This document shows positions 40,772-49,144 of a stretch of 57,866 nucleotides of DNA, in pieces. The notes under the pieces were generated by a model. The model was not told the DNA's origin, searched no databases, and saw nothing but the letters and a program-made list of their open reading frames with translations. The DNA lies in NCBI GenBank assembly GCA_949286525.1, contig CASECT010000041.1, positions 1-57,866 of the forward strand, read 5' to 3'. Each line of letters starts with the position of its first letter. Positions within the stretch are counted from its first letter, which is position 1. The stretch is from an uncultured Eubacteriales bacterium (GTDB lineage: Bacteria; Bacillota; Clostridia; Lachnospirales; Lachnospiraceae). The position numbers and the translations under genes were made by a program.

Positions 40772-40799
40772 GATTTCTTTTCCTCCTAAATTATAATTT

Positions 40800-41672
40800 T
40801 TACTGAGCATCCACCGGGGTCTTGGTGCGGTCTGCGTTGTATATATAGAAGCCCTTTCCGGTCTTCACACCGAGATTGCCGCCGCGAACCATCTTGCGGA
40901 TCAGCGGGCATGCGCGATACTTGCTGTCGCCGGTCTCTTTGTACAGAACGTCCATAATGGCAAGGCAGATATCCAGTCCTACAAAATCGCCCAACTCCAG
41001 GGGTCCCATGGGATGATTTGCACCCAGCTTCATAGCTGCGTCGATGCCTGCGATATCGGAAACGCCTTCCATCTTGATGAAAGCAGCCTCATTGATCATC
41101 GGGATCAGAATACGGTTTACAACGAAACCTGCCGCCTCGTTTACCTGTACCGGAGTCTTGCCGATCTCCTCGGAGATCTTCTTGATGGTCTCAACGGTCT
41201 CATCCGGTGTGTTCGCGCCTGCGATAACCTCGATCAGTTTCATGCGGTCTGCCGGGTTGAAGAAGTGCATACCGATCATCGGACGGCTCAGTCCGTTTCC
41301 GATCTCCGTGATGGAGAGGGAGGAAGTGTTGGATGCAAAAATGCACTCCGGCTTCGCGATCTTGTCCAGCTCCGCGAAAGTGGTCTTCTTTACGTTCATA
41401 TCCTCAAAAGCAGCCTCAACGATCAGATCGCAGTCCGCGCAGAGATCTTCCTTCACACCCGGTGTGATCTTCGCGAGAATTGCGTCCACTGCCTCCTGTG
41501 TCATCTTTCCCTTGGTAACCAGTCTCGCATATCCCTTGGCGATCTTGTCCTTGCCGCCCTCAGCCCACTCCTGCTTGATGTCACAGAGTACCACTTCGTA
41601 ACCGTCAACCTGTGCAAATGCCTTTGCGATGCCCTGTCCCATAGTTCCGGCGCCAATAACTCCAACTTTCAT
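40800..41672 (-). CDS. hbd: 3-hydroxybutyryl-CoA dehydrogenase
   Basis: A 290-residue NAD(P)-dependent enzyme that reduces acetoacetyl-CoA to 3-hydroxybutyryl-CoA. It starts MKVGVIGAGTMGQGIAKAF with the Rossmann glycines at 7-14. The catalytic His is in IGMHFFNPADRMKLIEVI, and GFVVNRILIPMINEA begins the C-terminal domain. ATG 41672 follows GAGGTAAGAAC. Spacers of 91 bases to crt (holding a hairpin) and 28 bases to bcd. Confidence 0.95.
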   Translation of the reverse strand: MKVGVIGAGTMGQGIAKAFAQVDGYEVVLCDIKQEWAEGGKDKIAKGYARLVTKGKMTQEAVDAILAKITPGVKEDLCADCDLIVEAAFEDMNVKKTTFAELDKIAKPECIFASNTSSLSITEIGNGLSRPMIGMHFFNPADRMKLIEVIAGANTPDETVETIKKISEEIGKTPVQVNEAAGFVVNRILIPMINEAAFIKMEGVSDIAGIDAAMKLGANHPMGPLELGDFVGLDICLAIMDVLYKETGDSKYRACPLIRKMVRGGNLGVKTGKGFYIYNADRTKTPVDAQ

Positions 41673-41705
41673 TGTTCTTACCTCCATAATGTCATATTGT
41701 ATATG

Positions 41706-41728
41706 CGTCCCGGCCATTTGCCGGGACG
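41706..41728 (-). other. Intercistronic hairpin between crt and hbd
   Basis: CGTCCCGGC and GCCGGGACG form a perfect 9-bp stem with a 5-base loop and no T-tract. A role in mRNA processing or unequal gene expression within the operon is more likely than termination. Confidence 0.6.
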
Positions 41729-41763
41729 TCTTTGGGCTGTCGCCCGTTTTTCCAGCAGTTTCT

Positions 41764-42555
41764 CTAGCAGTTCTTAAAGGGAACAACCTTCAGCTTCTTC
41801 TCCTTGTCTTTCTCCAGGAAATTGCCCATGCCGGCCTTCTGATCCTCCGTCTCGAAGCAGTCGCCGAAAAGTTTCTCCTCGATGACAATGGCCTGATCCA
41901 TGTCTACCTGAAGTCCCTCGTTGATGGCCTTCTTGCAGTTGCGTACAGCAATGGGAGCCTGTGCGGCGATGCCTGCCGCCATCTTCTTTGCAGCTGCCAT
42001 AAGCTCCTCCTGGGGATAAACCGCGTTTACCAGACCGATCCGATACGCCTCGTCCGCCTTGATGTTGCGGGCGGTGTAGATCATCTGCTTCGCCATACCT
42101 GCGCCGATCAGACGGGCAAGTCTCTGGGTTCCGCCAAATCCCGGCGTGATGCCGAGTCCTACTTCCGGCTGACCGAATACCGCATTCTCAGAGCAGATAC
42201 GGATATCGCAGCTCATGGAGATCTCGCAGCCTCCGCCGAGAGCAAAGCCGTTTACCGCGGCGATGACCGGCAGCGGGAATGTCTCAAGTTTGCGGAACAC
42301 GTCATTTCCTTTCTTTCCGAAAGCCTCTCCCTCCGCCTTGGTCAGGGTGCTCATCTCTCCGATGTCCGCGCCTGCCACGAAGGATTTCTCTCCCGCTCCC
42401 GTGAGAATCAGACAGCGCACCGTGTTCTGATCTACAGCGTCCAGCGTCGCGTCCAGCTCCTCCAGGACCTGGCTGTTAAGAGCGTTCAACGCCTTCGGAC
42501 GGTTGATGGTAATAATTCCTACCATTCCTTCCACTTCATATGTAATAAATTCCAT
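41764..42555 (-). CDS. crt: 3-hydroxybutyryl-CoA dehydratase (crotonase)
   Basis: A 263-residue enoyl-CoA hydratase-fold enzyme that turns 3-hydroxybutyryl-CoA into crotonyl-CoA. The oxyanion-hole motif AVNGFALGGGCEISMSCD (about 100-117) and the catalytic pair region QPEVGLGITPGFGGTQRLAR are intact. ATG 42555 gives the standard MEFITYEVEG start behind GGGAGGAAGAACCG. Second gene of the operon. Confidence 0.95.
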   Translation of the reverse strand: MEFITYEVEGMVGIITINRPKALNALNSQVLEELDATLDAVDQNTVRCLILTGAGEKSFVAGADIGEMSTLTKAEGEAFGKKGNDVFRKLETFPLPVIAAVNGFALGGGCEISMSCDIRICSENAVFGQPEVGLGITPGFGGTQRLARLIGAGMAKQMIYTARNIKADEAYRIGLVNAVYPQEELMAAAKKMAAGIAAQAPIAVRNCKKAINEGLQVDMDQAIVIEEKLFGDCFETEDQKAGMGNFLEKDKEKKLKVVPFKNC

Positions 42556-42582
42556 CGGTTCTTCCTCCCTTTACTTACAGTT

Positions 42583-42627
42583 ACATGGAAATTTGACCGG
42601 CAGAACGCCGATCAAATTCCAGAACAT
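42583..42627 (-). other. Intercistronic hairpin between thl and crt
   Basis: ACATG-GAAATTTGACCGGC pairs with GCCGATCAAATTC and CATGT with a few mismatches, giving a long stem inside the 77-base spacer. There is no T-run after it on the minus strand, so processing or stabilisation is the likely role. Confidence 0.5.
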
Positions 42628-42632
42628 GTTTC

Positions 42633-43820
42633 TTAGTATTTCTCAACGATGGTAGCGCATCCCATACCGCCGCCGATGCACAGAGTTGCGAGGCCTTTCT
42701 TCGCATCCTCTCTTTTTGCCATCTCATGCAGCAGCGTAACCAGGATACGGCATCCGGATGCTCCCACCGGATGTCCCAGGGCGATGGCACCGCCGTTTAC
42801 GTTTACCTTGCTCATATCGAAGTTCAGGTCTCTCGCAACTGCTACGGACTGTGCGGCGAAAGCCTCGTTTGCCTCGATCAGATCCATGTCGTCGATGGTA
42901 AGGCCTGCGATCTCAAGAGCCTTTCTCGTAGCGGGAACCGGACCTACACCCATGATAGCCGGATCCACGCCGCCAAGAGCGCCTGCAACGAAAGTAGCCA
43001 TCGGCTTAACGCCAAGCTCCAGAGCCTTCTCCTCGCTCATAACCACGATAGCGGCAGCTCCGTCGTTGATACCGGAAGCGTTTCCTGCTGTGATCAGGCC
43101 GCCCTCCTTGCCGGAGCAGCATTTCAGTCTCGCGAGAGATTCAGCGGTAGTTCCTGCACGAGGTCCCTCATCCTTCGCGAACATTACGGTCTCTTTCTTA
43201 ACCTTAACGGGAACCGGAACGATCTCGTCGTCAAACTTGCCGGCGGCAATAGCGGCCTCGCACTTCTGCTGGCTGTTTGCGGAGAACTCATCCAGTTCTT
43301 CTCTGGTCAGACCGTACTTCTCAGCCACGTTCTCGGCGGTAATCATCATGTGATAGTGATTGAATGCATCGGTCAGAGCGTCGTTGATCATGGTGTCAAC
43401 CAGAACACCGTTGTTCATACGATATCCGAAACGGGCCTTTGTAGCAGCAAAGGGAGCCATGGACATGTTCTCCATACCGCCGGCAACTACGATGTCCGCC
43501 TGGCCTGCCATAATCATGTTGGCAGCTTCATTTACACATTTCAGACCGGATCCGCAGACGATATTTAATGTCATCGCCGGAACCTCCACCGGAAGTCCTG
43601 CCTTGATAGATGCCTGACGGGCAACGTTCTGTCCCTGTGCCGCCTGGATAACACATCCCATCATAACCTCATCTACCTGCTCCGGCTTAACGCCTGCACG
43701 GTTCAGCGCTTCCTTGATGACAATCGCGCCAAGATCTGCTGCGGGAGTGTTGCTGAGGGCTCCACCCATCTTACCGATTGCGGTACGACATGCGCCTGCT
43801 AATACTACTTTCTTTGCCAT
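42633..43820 (-). CDS. thl: Acetyl-CoA acetyltransferase (thiolase)
   Basis: A 395-residue thiolase that condenses two acetyl-CoA to acetoacetyl-CoA, the entry step of butyrate synthesis. The acyl-accepting Cys89 (NIVCGSG), His350 ([10 protein letters not shown]) and Cys381 (CIGGGMG) form the standard active site. ATG 43820 follows AAAGGAGAAAGACT; upstream in-frame codons lie in the leader. First gene of the operon, about 135 bases downstream of the predicted transcript start, with a Rex-type operator in between. Confidence 0.96.
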   Translation of the reverse strand: MAKKVVLAGACRTAIGKMGGALSNTPAADLGAIVIKEALNRAGVKPEQVDEVMMGCVIQAAQGQNVARQASIKAGLPVEVPAMTLNIVCGSGLKCVNEAANMIMAGQADIVVAGGMENMSMAPFAATKARFGYRMNNGVLVDTMINDALTDAFNHYHMMITAENVAEKYGLTREELDEFSANSQQKCEAAIAAGKFDDEIVPVPVKVKKETVMFAKDEGPRAGTTAESLARLKCCSGKEGGLITAGNASGINDGAAAIVVMSEEKALELGVKPMATFVAGALGGVDPAIMGVGPVPATRKALEIAGLTIDDMDLIEANEAFAAQSVAVARDLNFDMSKVNVNGGAIALGHPVGASGCRILVTLLHEMAKREDAKKGLATLCIGGGMGCATIVEKY

Positions 43821-43902
43821 AGTCTTTCTCCTTTTCATGTTCTTTTTAGGGGCTTCTCTCCCGGCTTTTCCGGGCTGCGCTGTCTTTGTTATTTTTTTCA
43901 CA

Positions 43903-43920
43903 TTGTTATTTTTTTAACAA
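43903..43920. promoter_or_regulatory. Rex-type operator in the thl leader
   Basis: TTGTTATTTTTTTAACAA is a perfect inverted repeat (TTGTTA, six T, TAACAA) that fits the Rex consensus TTGTTAAnnnnTTAACAA. Rex is an NADH/NAD+-sensing repressor known to control thl-crt-hbd genes in clostridia. The site lies about 40 bases downstream of the predicted start, so repression would act as a roadblock. No rex gene is in the window. Confidence 0.75.
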
Positions 43921-43963
43921 TCTTGCGCAAAAAAAAGAAGCACCAACTCTCATCGGTATAAAA

Positions 43964-43992
43964 ATCATACCACAAAAAAAGCGGGCTTTCAA
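43964..43992 (-). promoter_or_regulatory. thl operon promoter overlapping the upstream gene's terminator
   Basis: TTGAAA (43987-43992) and TATGAT (43964-43969) on the minus strand are 17 bases apart. The -35 overlaps the stop codon of the HAD gene, and the spacer contains the T-run of that gene's terminator. Confidence 0.7.
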
Positions 43993-43998
43993 CCCACT
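43974..43998 (-). terminator. Terminator of the HAD gene, containing its stop codon
   Basis: On the minus strand AAAAAAGTGGG and CCCGCTTTTTT pair around TTGAAAG and run into a T-tract. The TGA stop codon of the HAD gene is in the loop region. The same bases serve as the thl promoter spacer. Confidence 0.65.
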
Positions 43999-44801
43999 TT
44001 TTTATTTCCGCCACACTTTTTTATGAGGTTTTCCAATTCCTGTTCCACGGTTATACACCTCGCCGCGTATTTCATATTTTCCATGGAGGGATTGCACTCT
44101 TGCATCAGATAAGGATGCCCCACATATTCCAGCATGGTACGATCATTTTCATTGTCTCCGAAGGCAGCCATCTGCCCCGGCAGAATCCCCAGTTTTCTGC
44201 CCAGTTCCGCCAGCGCGCTGCCTTTCCCGGATCCGGGCAGGGTAAAGTCGATCCACTCCAGTCCGGAGACCACCTGTGAGAGCCTTCCGGCAAACTGTTT
44301 ACCCAGGGCCTTTCCTGCGGTATCCCGGTCCTTCGGATTCGTGTAGAAGGACACCTTCACAACAGGTTCGGGAATTTCCTCCGGCTCCTTTATTACCGAC
44401 ACATCATTTTTTACCGTCTCCATCAGCAGCCGGCGGTAACTGTCATGCTTTGGAATGATGTAGCTGGTACGCTCTCCGGAAATCAGCACTTCGCAATCTT
44501 CCCTATCCAGCACTGCATGGGAAACCTCCATGGCCAGCTCCCAGGGAAACTCCCGCTTGATCATTGCCCTGTCATCCCTGATGACCACCGCCCCGTTCTC
44601 GCACAGATAAATCAGCCGGTCCGCCACCGGAGCGAACAGACGGCGCAGATTCGGATACTGTCTCCCGCTGGCCGGCACAAAATAGATGCCCCTGTCACAG
44701 AGTTCTCCGATCAGTTTCAGCGCTTCGCGCGTACATGTCTGAGCCCCGTGCAAAAGCAATGTCCCGTCCAGGTCACAGGCAATCAGTTTTATCTCATTCA
44801 T
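43989..44801 (-). CDS. HAD-superfamily hydrolase, Cof type
   Basis: A 270-residue phosphatase of the Cof/YidA group. The catalytic DLDGT is at residues 10-14 (Asp10/Asp12), the cap domain follows, and the last motif FGDNENDRTML is near residue 215. Substrates of this family are sugar phosphates or flavin-type phosphates and cannot be assigned here. ATG 44801 has only a weak GCGGGAT ribosome binding site. It follows the anti-sigma gene after a 123-base spacer that carries a repeat element. Confidence 0.88.
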   Translation of the reverse strand: MNEIKLIACDLDGTLLLHGAQTCTREALKLIGELCDRGIYFVPASGRQYPNLRRLFAPVADRLIYLCENGAVVIRDDRAMIKREFPWELAMEVSHAVLDREDCEVLISGERTSYIIPKHDSYRRLLMETVKNDVSVIKEPEEIPEPVVKVSFYTNPKDRDTAGKALGKQFAGRLSQVVSGLEWIDFTLPGSGKGSALAELGRKLGILPGQMAAFGDNENDRTMLEYVGHPYLMQECNPSMENMKYAARCITVEQELENLIKKCGGNKKVG

Positions 44802-44838
44802 ATCCCGCAAATCCCTTTCCACTCTCTTTTTATCACAA

Positions 44839-44907
44839 ACCGGCGCCGGTACGCACGGACAGGCATCTGTCCTTTCGACCGTATTGTCCCTTTGTACACC
44901 GACGCTA
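44839..44907. repeat. Cluster of palindromes with second copy of the dispersed 16-mer
   Basis: Within 70 bases lie ACCGGCGCCGGT (44839-44850), GGACAG-GCAT-CTGTCC (44857-44872) and TTGTACACCGACGCTA (44892-44907). The last is identical to 12163-12178 in the pyrF-pyrK spacer and in the same orientation. This looks like a small, partly decayed intergenic repeat element. Confidence 0.55.
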
Positions 44908-44924
44908 TCATACCACAAAAGAGA

Positions 44925-45812
44925 TCAGGGCAAAACCATCTTTTCGTTAAAAATTTCTCTCGAAATCGTAAATTCCGGCGTCCCCATATATCCCGGCGCC
45001 ACTTCGTATTTTCCGAACACCAGCACAAGATTTCCATCCGCGTCAAAATAGAAGCTCTGGTCCGGATCAATCCGATCCAGTCCCCAGCCATATTCTTCTT
45101 CCCCGTAGATCCAGTAATACTGATTTTCATTCTCTGCCATCCTCTGGTGCATCTGTTCCTTAACTTCCTCACTGAAGACCGACACGTAGTCAAAATCGGG
45201 GGCAAACAGATCCGACAGGGTAACCAGCTGGCCGGTATCCTTATCAATATGATAGAAGTGATATTCCACAACGCTGCTTCCCGCCGCATGATAAATCATC
45301 AATTTCATGGTAAACCAGTGCTCATTGTTGGTAAGGATCTCATAGTCGATCATCAGTCCGGTATGGGCGTCCGGCATATCGGCAATGCCGTTTTCATACT
45401 CGGTCATCACTCTGGAAACCAGCGCGTCCACATCCTTGTTGATGCTTTCCACCGGCTCCTGCATCTGCCCGCTTCCCTCCAGCTCCGGCGCCTGTATATC
45501 CTCAAAATGGTATGCATCCTCCGTCTGCTTTTTGTACACGGAAGTGATCCGGATAATGTCTCCGATAACCGGAAGCTCCTGCATGGCATAGGAGACATCG
45601 GCGCTTACGTTAGGCAGCAGGAAAAAGACCAGTACAAAAGCCGTTGCTACGCTGGCGGCAACCGGCCGCCATCTTTTGCGCCGCCCAAAGGTTCTTTTTC
45701 CTTCCGTCAGCTCTTCCAGCGTCCGGTCAAAGCGCTCTGACACCTCCAGCGGTATGGTCGGGGCGCTTTTTTTCAACTCTTCACTGATACGGTCTAACGC
45801 ATCCGTTCTCAT
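44925..45812 (-). CDS. RsiV-like anti-sigma factor (DUF3298 family)
   Basis: A 295-residue membrane protein. A cytoplasmic N-terminus (1-49) with basic residues before the membrane is followed by one helix (about 50-68) and an extracellular part. The latter contains the PdaC/RsiV-like DUF3298 layout (YHFYHIDKDTGQLVTLSDLF, then DQSFYFDADGNLVLVFGKYE). In Bacillus, RsiV binds lysozyme directly and is then cleaved to free SigV. The start overlaps the sigma gene by 4 bases (ATGA), the classic sigma/anti-sigma arrangement. Whether this one senses lysozyme is inferred. Confidence 0.8.
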   Translation of the reverse strand: MRTDALDRISEELKKSAPTIPLEVSERFDRTLEELTEGKRTFGRRKRWRPVAASVATAFVLVFFLLPNVSADVSYAMQELPVIGDIIRITSVYKKQTEDAYHFEDIQAPELEGSGQMQEPVESINKDVDALVSRVMTEYENGIADMPDAHTGLMIDYEILTNNEHWFTMKLMIYHAAGSSVVEYHFYHIDKDTGQLVTLSDLFAPDFDYVSVFSEEVKEQMHQRMAENENQYYWIYGEEEYGWGLDRIDPDQSFYFDADGNLVLVFGKYEVAPGYMGTPEFTISREIFNEKMVLP

Positions 45813-46300
45813 CCAACGTCCTCCTTTTCCAGAAACTCTTTCAGTTTTCCCCTTGCCCGAGACAGGCGTTTTTTCGCGTTATCCTCCGATATGTCCAGTG
45901 TGCGGGCAATCTGTCGGATACTTAATCCTTCATAGTAATAGAGCAGAATCACGGTCCGATATTCCAGTTTCAAACCGTCCACCACCTCCCACAGTGTAAC
46001 CTGCTCCACAAAATCCTGTTTTTGATCCGCAAGATCATACATCTCCTCAATATCTGTATGATATCTGCGTTTTTTTAACATGCGGAAACACTCGTTCGTC
46101 AGAATGCGCATCATCCAGGGCCGGAATTTTTCCATCATACTCAGCTCATCCAGATGCTCATAAGCCAGAATCAGGGCATTCTGCATGGCGTCCTCCGCGT
46201 CCTCCCGGTTCTTCATTATTCCAATCGCCAGTCCGTACATGGGCTGTTTGAGCTCCTCCACGTTCCGGCTGAACCATTTCATCTTCCATTTGTCTAACAT
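45809..46300 (-). CDS. ECF-type RNA polymerase sigma factor (SigV-like)
   Basis: A 163-residue group 4 sigma factor. Region 2 is at about 20-90 (NREDAEDAMQNALILAYEHL, then FRPWMMRILTNECF) and region 4 at about 105-158 (LLYYYEGLSIRQIARTLDIS, then KKRLSRARGKL). It precedes its anti-sigma partner with a 4-base overlap and follows the SGNH gene by 24 bases. Its likely targets include its own operon, but no clear ECF-type (AAC/CGT) promoter was found upstream of the first gene. Confidence 0.9.
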   Translation of the reverse strand: MLDKWKMKWFSRNVEELKQPMYGLAIGIMKNREDAEDAMQNALILAYEHLDELSMMEKFRPWMMRILTNECFRMLKKRRYHTDIEEMYDLADQKQDFVEQVTLWEVVDGLKLEYRTVILLYYYEGLSIRQIARTLDISEDNAKKRLSRARGKLKEFLEKEDVG

Positions 46301-46324
46301 AACTTTCCACTTTTCTCCCGGAAA

Positions 46325-47203
46325 TCAGGGCGCCGTCTGCCCGTCCGCTCCCGCGGCCAGCCAGTCCGCCCAAACCTGATAGTATTTTCCCAACACATGG
46401 GTGGCGTCATTGGTATACCCTTCCGCCAGGTTTCCCGCCCCGTCGTCAAACAGAGGATTCACATCCACATAGCGAATCTGTTTCCCGTCCGCCAGCTTCG
46501 CGATCTCCTGATTGAAAAGATCAATGTTGGCGTTGTTGTAGATGGCATCCTGGGCGGAACGCTTCTGGGTCACATGCAGATTTGCCTCTATATAGATAAC
46601 CGCGTCGGGCTGCCGCTGGCGCAGCGTATCAATGAAGCCGCCATACTTCTTTACAGTGGAATTCATCGGATACCCAAGCTCATTAATACCCAGCATCACG
46701 AAAATTTTACGGAATTTTTTACTGCTCAGCACCTCATCGAAGGAGACGTCTCCCATGCCCGCCACAGAAACTTTTTTATCATAAATATGATAGACGCTCA
46801 TGCCGGAGTTGGCGAAAAAAGTGGCTCCCTGGATCTGCCCGTATTCCATGAGTCCCACAGTCCGGGAATCTCCGATAAAAAGCGTATCCTGAAAAAACTC
46901 CTCCCGGCTCTCCCCAGGCGCCTGCTGCTCTTCCCCGGAACTCTGCCCGGTTCCTCCCGTATTCTGCCCGCCAGCCTGCGGCTGTTCCCCTTCAGACTGT
47001 TCTTTCCCGGCTCCGTCCGCCTCTGCCGGCTGTTTTTCCAGCATCTGCTCAAAAGTTTTCTCCACTTCCTGTCTCTGGCTGTTCTGCCGCCGGTTTTCTT
47101 CTATTTTTCTTTGAAATACACCTGCCCCGGACAGCGAAAACGCCGCCACAAGGAGAAGAAGCAGCCCCCGCCGCCATGTTTTATTTACACGCTTTTTTTC
47201 CAT
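46325..47203 (-). CDS. Membrane-anchored SGNH/GDSL hydrolase-like protein
   Basis: A 292-residue protein with an N-terminal membrane anchor (about 11-30), a Gly/Gln/Glu-rich spacer (about 55-100) and an SGNH fold. Block I is FIGDSRTVG (Ser113), the Asn block is MLGINELG, and the catalytic pair is Asp266/His269 in NDATH. Paired with the MBOAT gene just upstream, it should move or remove an acyl group on an extracellular glycan, as in PatA/PatB- or AlgI/AlgJ-type systems. It starts 27 bases after the MBOAT stop. Confidence 0.85.
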   Translation of the reverse strand: MEKKRVNKTWRRGLLLLLVAAFSLSGAGVFQRKIEENRRQNSQRQEVEKTFEQMLEKQPAEADGAGKEQSEGEQPQAGGQNTGGTGQSSGEEQQAPGESREEFFQDTLFIGDSRTVGLMEYGQIQGATFFANSGMSVYHIYDKKVSVAGMGDVSFDEVLSSKKFRKIFVMLGINELGYPMNSTVKKYGGFIDTLRQRQPDAVIYIEANLHVTQKRSAQDAIYNNANIDLFNQEIAKLADGKQIRYVDVNPLFDDGAGNLAEGYTNDATHVLGKYYQVWADWLAAGADGQTAP

Positions 47204-47230
47204 ATTTATCCCTCATTTGCACAATTCACG

Positions 47231-48565
47231 CTAAAACTGAAAGTACAGGAACGGATCGTTCATCCCCATATAAATCCCGTACAGCGAGCCCGCCAGCACG
47301 GCCAGAAGAATGACCCAGCGGACGCCCTGCCTTCGGATGGCAAAGAAAATCTTCTCCGGAATCCCCGTGGCAAACAACAGGCCGATGACCAGAAACACAC
47401 CGTACTGCTGCAGATATTTCACAAAATCTCCGGCGAAAACATTGACGCCTCCTATCCCCACCAGACGTCCCAGGTAAATTCCAAGCTGCCCCAGGTCATT
47501 CACGGCGAAAATCAGCCAGGAAAGAGGTATCAGCAAAAACATATAGAGATGTCCCAGCCACCGTTTCTCATTAAGATATCTCCCGATTCCCAATTTCTCC
47601 ACAGAGATAACCGCGAAAAGGAAGAGTCCCCAGATCAAAAAATTCCAGTCCGCGCCATGCCACAACCCTGTCAGGCTCCATACGATCAGCATATTCAGGT
47701 ACATCCGGCTTCTTCCTTTACGGTTTCCTCCCAGTGGAATATACACATAATCCCGAAACCAGCTTCCCAGAGTAATATGCCATCTGCGCCAGAACTCTGT
47801 CATGGTACAGGACAGATAGGGATGCCGGAAATTGACCGGGAGTGAAAATCCGATCATTTTTCCCAGCCCCACTGCCATCAGAGAATATCCGTAAAAATCA
47901 AAATAGATCTGGAGACTGTATGCCACAATCCCCATCCATGCCAGAGGTACAGAAACAGATTCATAACCGATTCCTCCTATGTTTTTCCAAAGCCCTCCCA
48001 ACCGATTGGCCAGCAGCACTTTAAATCCCAATCCCATCAGGAAAGTTTCCATCCCGCGCAGAAAAGCCTTTCGGGTGCACACTCTCTCGGAGAATTTTTC
48101 ACGGATCTGTCCAAAACGGGTAATAGGACCGGAAATCAGCTGCGGAAACATCGTCAGATACAGTCCCACATGCCACGGCTTTTTCTCGAAAGTCACAGCT
48201 CCCCTGTACACATCCGCCAGATAGGACACCGCCTGAAACGTATAAAAGCTGATGCCGACAGGCATGGGAAAATTGCCGAACTTAAAGAAAACCAGCCAGC
48301 CAAGATGGTATATTACCCCCAGCGTCAGCATTGCCCTGCGCTTTTTCCCCTGTGTCCGGCCGATCTGATGCCCAAAAACATAGTTGACCGCCGCGGAAAT
48401 CAAAAGCAGCAACAGATAGGCCGGCTGCTGCAGCGTGCCGTAGGCGTAAAACACAATACTGAAGGCAAACAGACATAAATTTCGGTACTTTCCCGGCAGC
48501 AGATAATAAATCCCCAGAAAGAACGGCAAAAACCAGAGCAAAAATTCCAGACTGCTGAATACCAT
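47231..48565 (-). CDS. MBOAT-family O-acyltransferase (AlgI/DltB/PatA-like)
   Basis: A 444-residue membrane protein with about ten helices that should transfer an acyl group, often acetyl, across the membrane. The family signature FWRRWHITLGSWFRDYVYIP (258-277) and the catalytic His303 in TGLWHGADWNF are intact. ATG 48565 has GAGAGGAAAC upstream. No dlt genes are nearby, so D-alanylation is unlikely; O-acetylation of peptidoglycan or a surface glycan is the better guess. It is the first gene of the MBOAT-SGNH-sigma-anti-sigma operon. Confidence 0.9.
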   Translation of the reverse strand: MVFSSLEFLLWFLPFFLGIYYLLPGKYRNLCLFAFSIVFYAYGTLQQPAYLLLLLISAAVNYVFGHQIGRTQGKKRRAMLTLGVIYHLGWLVFFKFGNFPMPVGISFYTFQAVSYLADVYRGAVTFEKKPWHVGLYLTMFPQLISGPITRFGQIREKFSERVCTRKAFLRGMETFLMGLGFKVLLANRLGGLWKNIGGIGYESVSVPLAWMGIVAYSLQIYFDFYGYSLMAVGLGKMIGFSLPVNFRHPYLSCTMTEFWRRWHITLGSWFRDYVYIPLGGNRKGRSRMYLNMLIVWSLTGLWHGADWNFLIWGLFLFAVISVEKLGIGRYLNEKRWLGHLYMFLLIPLSWLIFAVNDLGQLGIYLGRLVGIGGVNVFAGDFVKYLQQYGVFLVIGLLFATGIPEKIFFAIRRQGVRWVILLAVLAGSLYGIYMGMNDPFLYFQF

Positions 48566-48595
48566 GTTTCCTCTCCTCAAACCCTTTTCTTATAG

Positions 48596-48624
48596 TATAT
48601 AATAAAGAGAAGGAAAAAACGCAA
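48596..48624 (-). promoter_or_regulatory. MBOAT operon promoter
   Basis: TTGCGT (48619-48624) and TATATA (48596-48601) on the minus strand are 17 bases apart, about 40 bases before the gene. It is a sigma-A type promoter; an additional ECF promoter was not recognised. Confidence 0.5.
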
Positions 48625-48687
48625 AAAGTGACAGACTTTTTTGGGTTTTTTATTGTTAAATAAAATAATTTCTATGAAATTAGTCCA

Positions 48688-48716
48688 TTTATTTCCAGAA
48701 TCAATTACGGTATACT
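48688..48716 (+). promoter_or_regulatory. Putative promoter of the XRE regulator gene
   Basis: TTTATT (48688-48693) and TATACT (48711-48716) are 17 bases apart, about 55 bases before the gene. The -35 is poor. Confidence 0.4.
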
Positions 48717-48770
48717 AATAACTGTGAGAATAAGTGGTATCTCATTTGAGATTGTTTTGGAGGAAAAACT

Positions 48771-49103
48771 ATGAGAAACGAAAATGACGGATTTGAGAAA
48801 CTCGGGCCAAAGATCAAAGAACTGCGCATAAACATGAAGCTGACCCAGGCCGAAGTCGCGAAAGCTCTGAACGTGACTCCCGGCTATATCAGCAATGTGG
48901 AAAACAACCGTACGGCAATGTCCCTGCGGATCCTCATATATTACGCAAAACTGATGAACATTACCCTGGATTCCCTGGTCGGCCGCATTGAGCCGGAATA
49001 TCGGAAAAACGCGCTGGACAATGAACTGCTGCAGCTGATCTCCGGCATGACCAACAAGGAGAAACAGAAACTGATCGACATCTTAAAAATCTGGAAAGCC
49101 TAA
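48771..49103 (+). CDS. XRE-family helix-turn-helix regulator
   Basis: A 110-residue DNA-binding protein. The HTH (about 13-67) reads KIKELRINMKLTQAEVAKAL and then NVTPGYISNVENNRTAMSLR, similar to SinR/HipB-like domains. The last 40 residues (NALDNELLQLISGMTNKEKQ and on) form a short helical region, perhaps for dimerisation. GGAGGAAAAACT precedes ATG 48771. It is divergent from the MBOAT operon and could act on that intergenic region; the target is not known. Confidence 0.85.
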   Translation: MRNENDGFEKLGPKIKELRINMKLTQAEVAKALNVTPGYISNVENNRTAMSLRILIYYAKLMNITLDSLVGRIEPEYRKNALDNELLQLISGMTNKEKQKLIDILKIWKA

Positions 49104-49144
49104 TCCCTGACCGACATCACTCCACTATGATCCTGTACCAAGAT

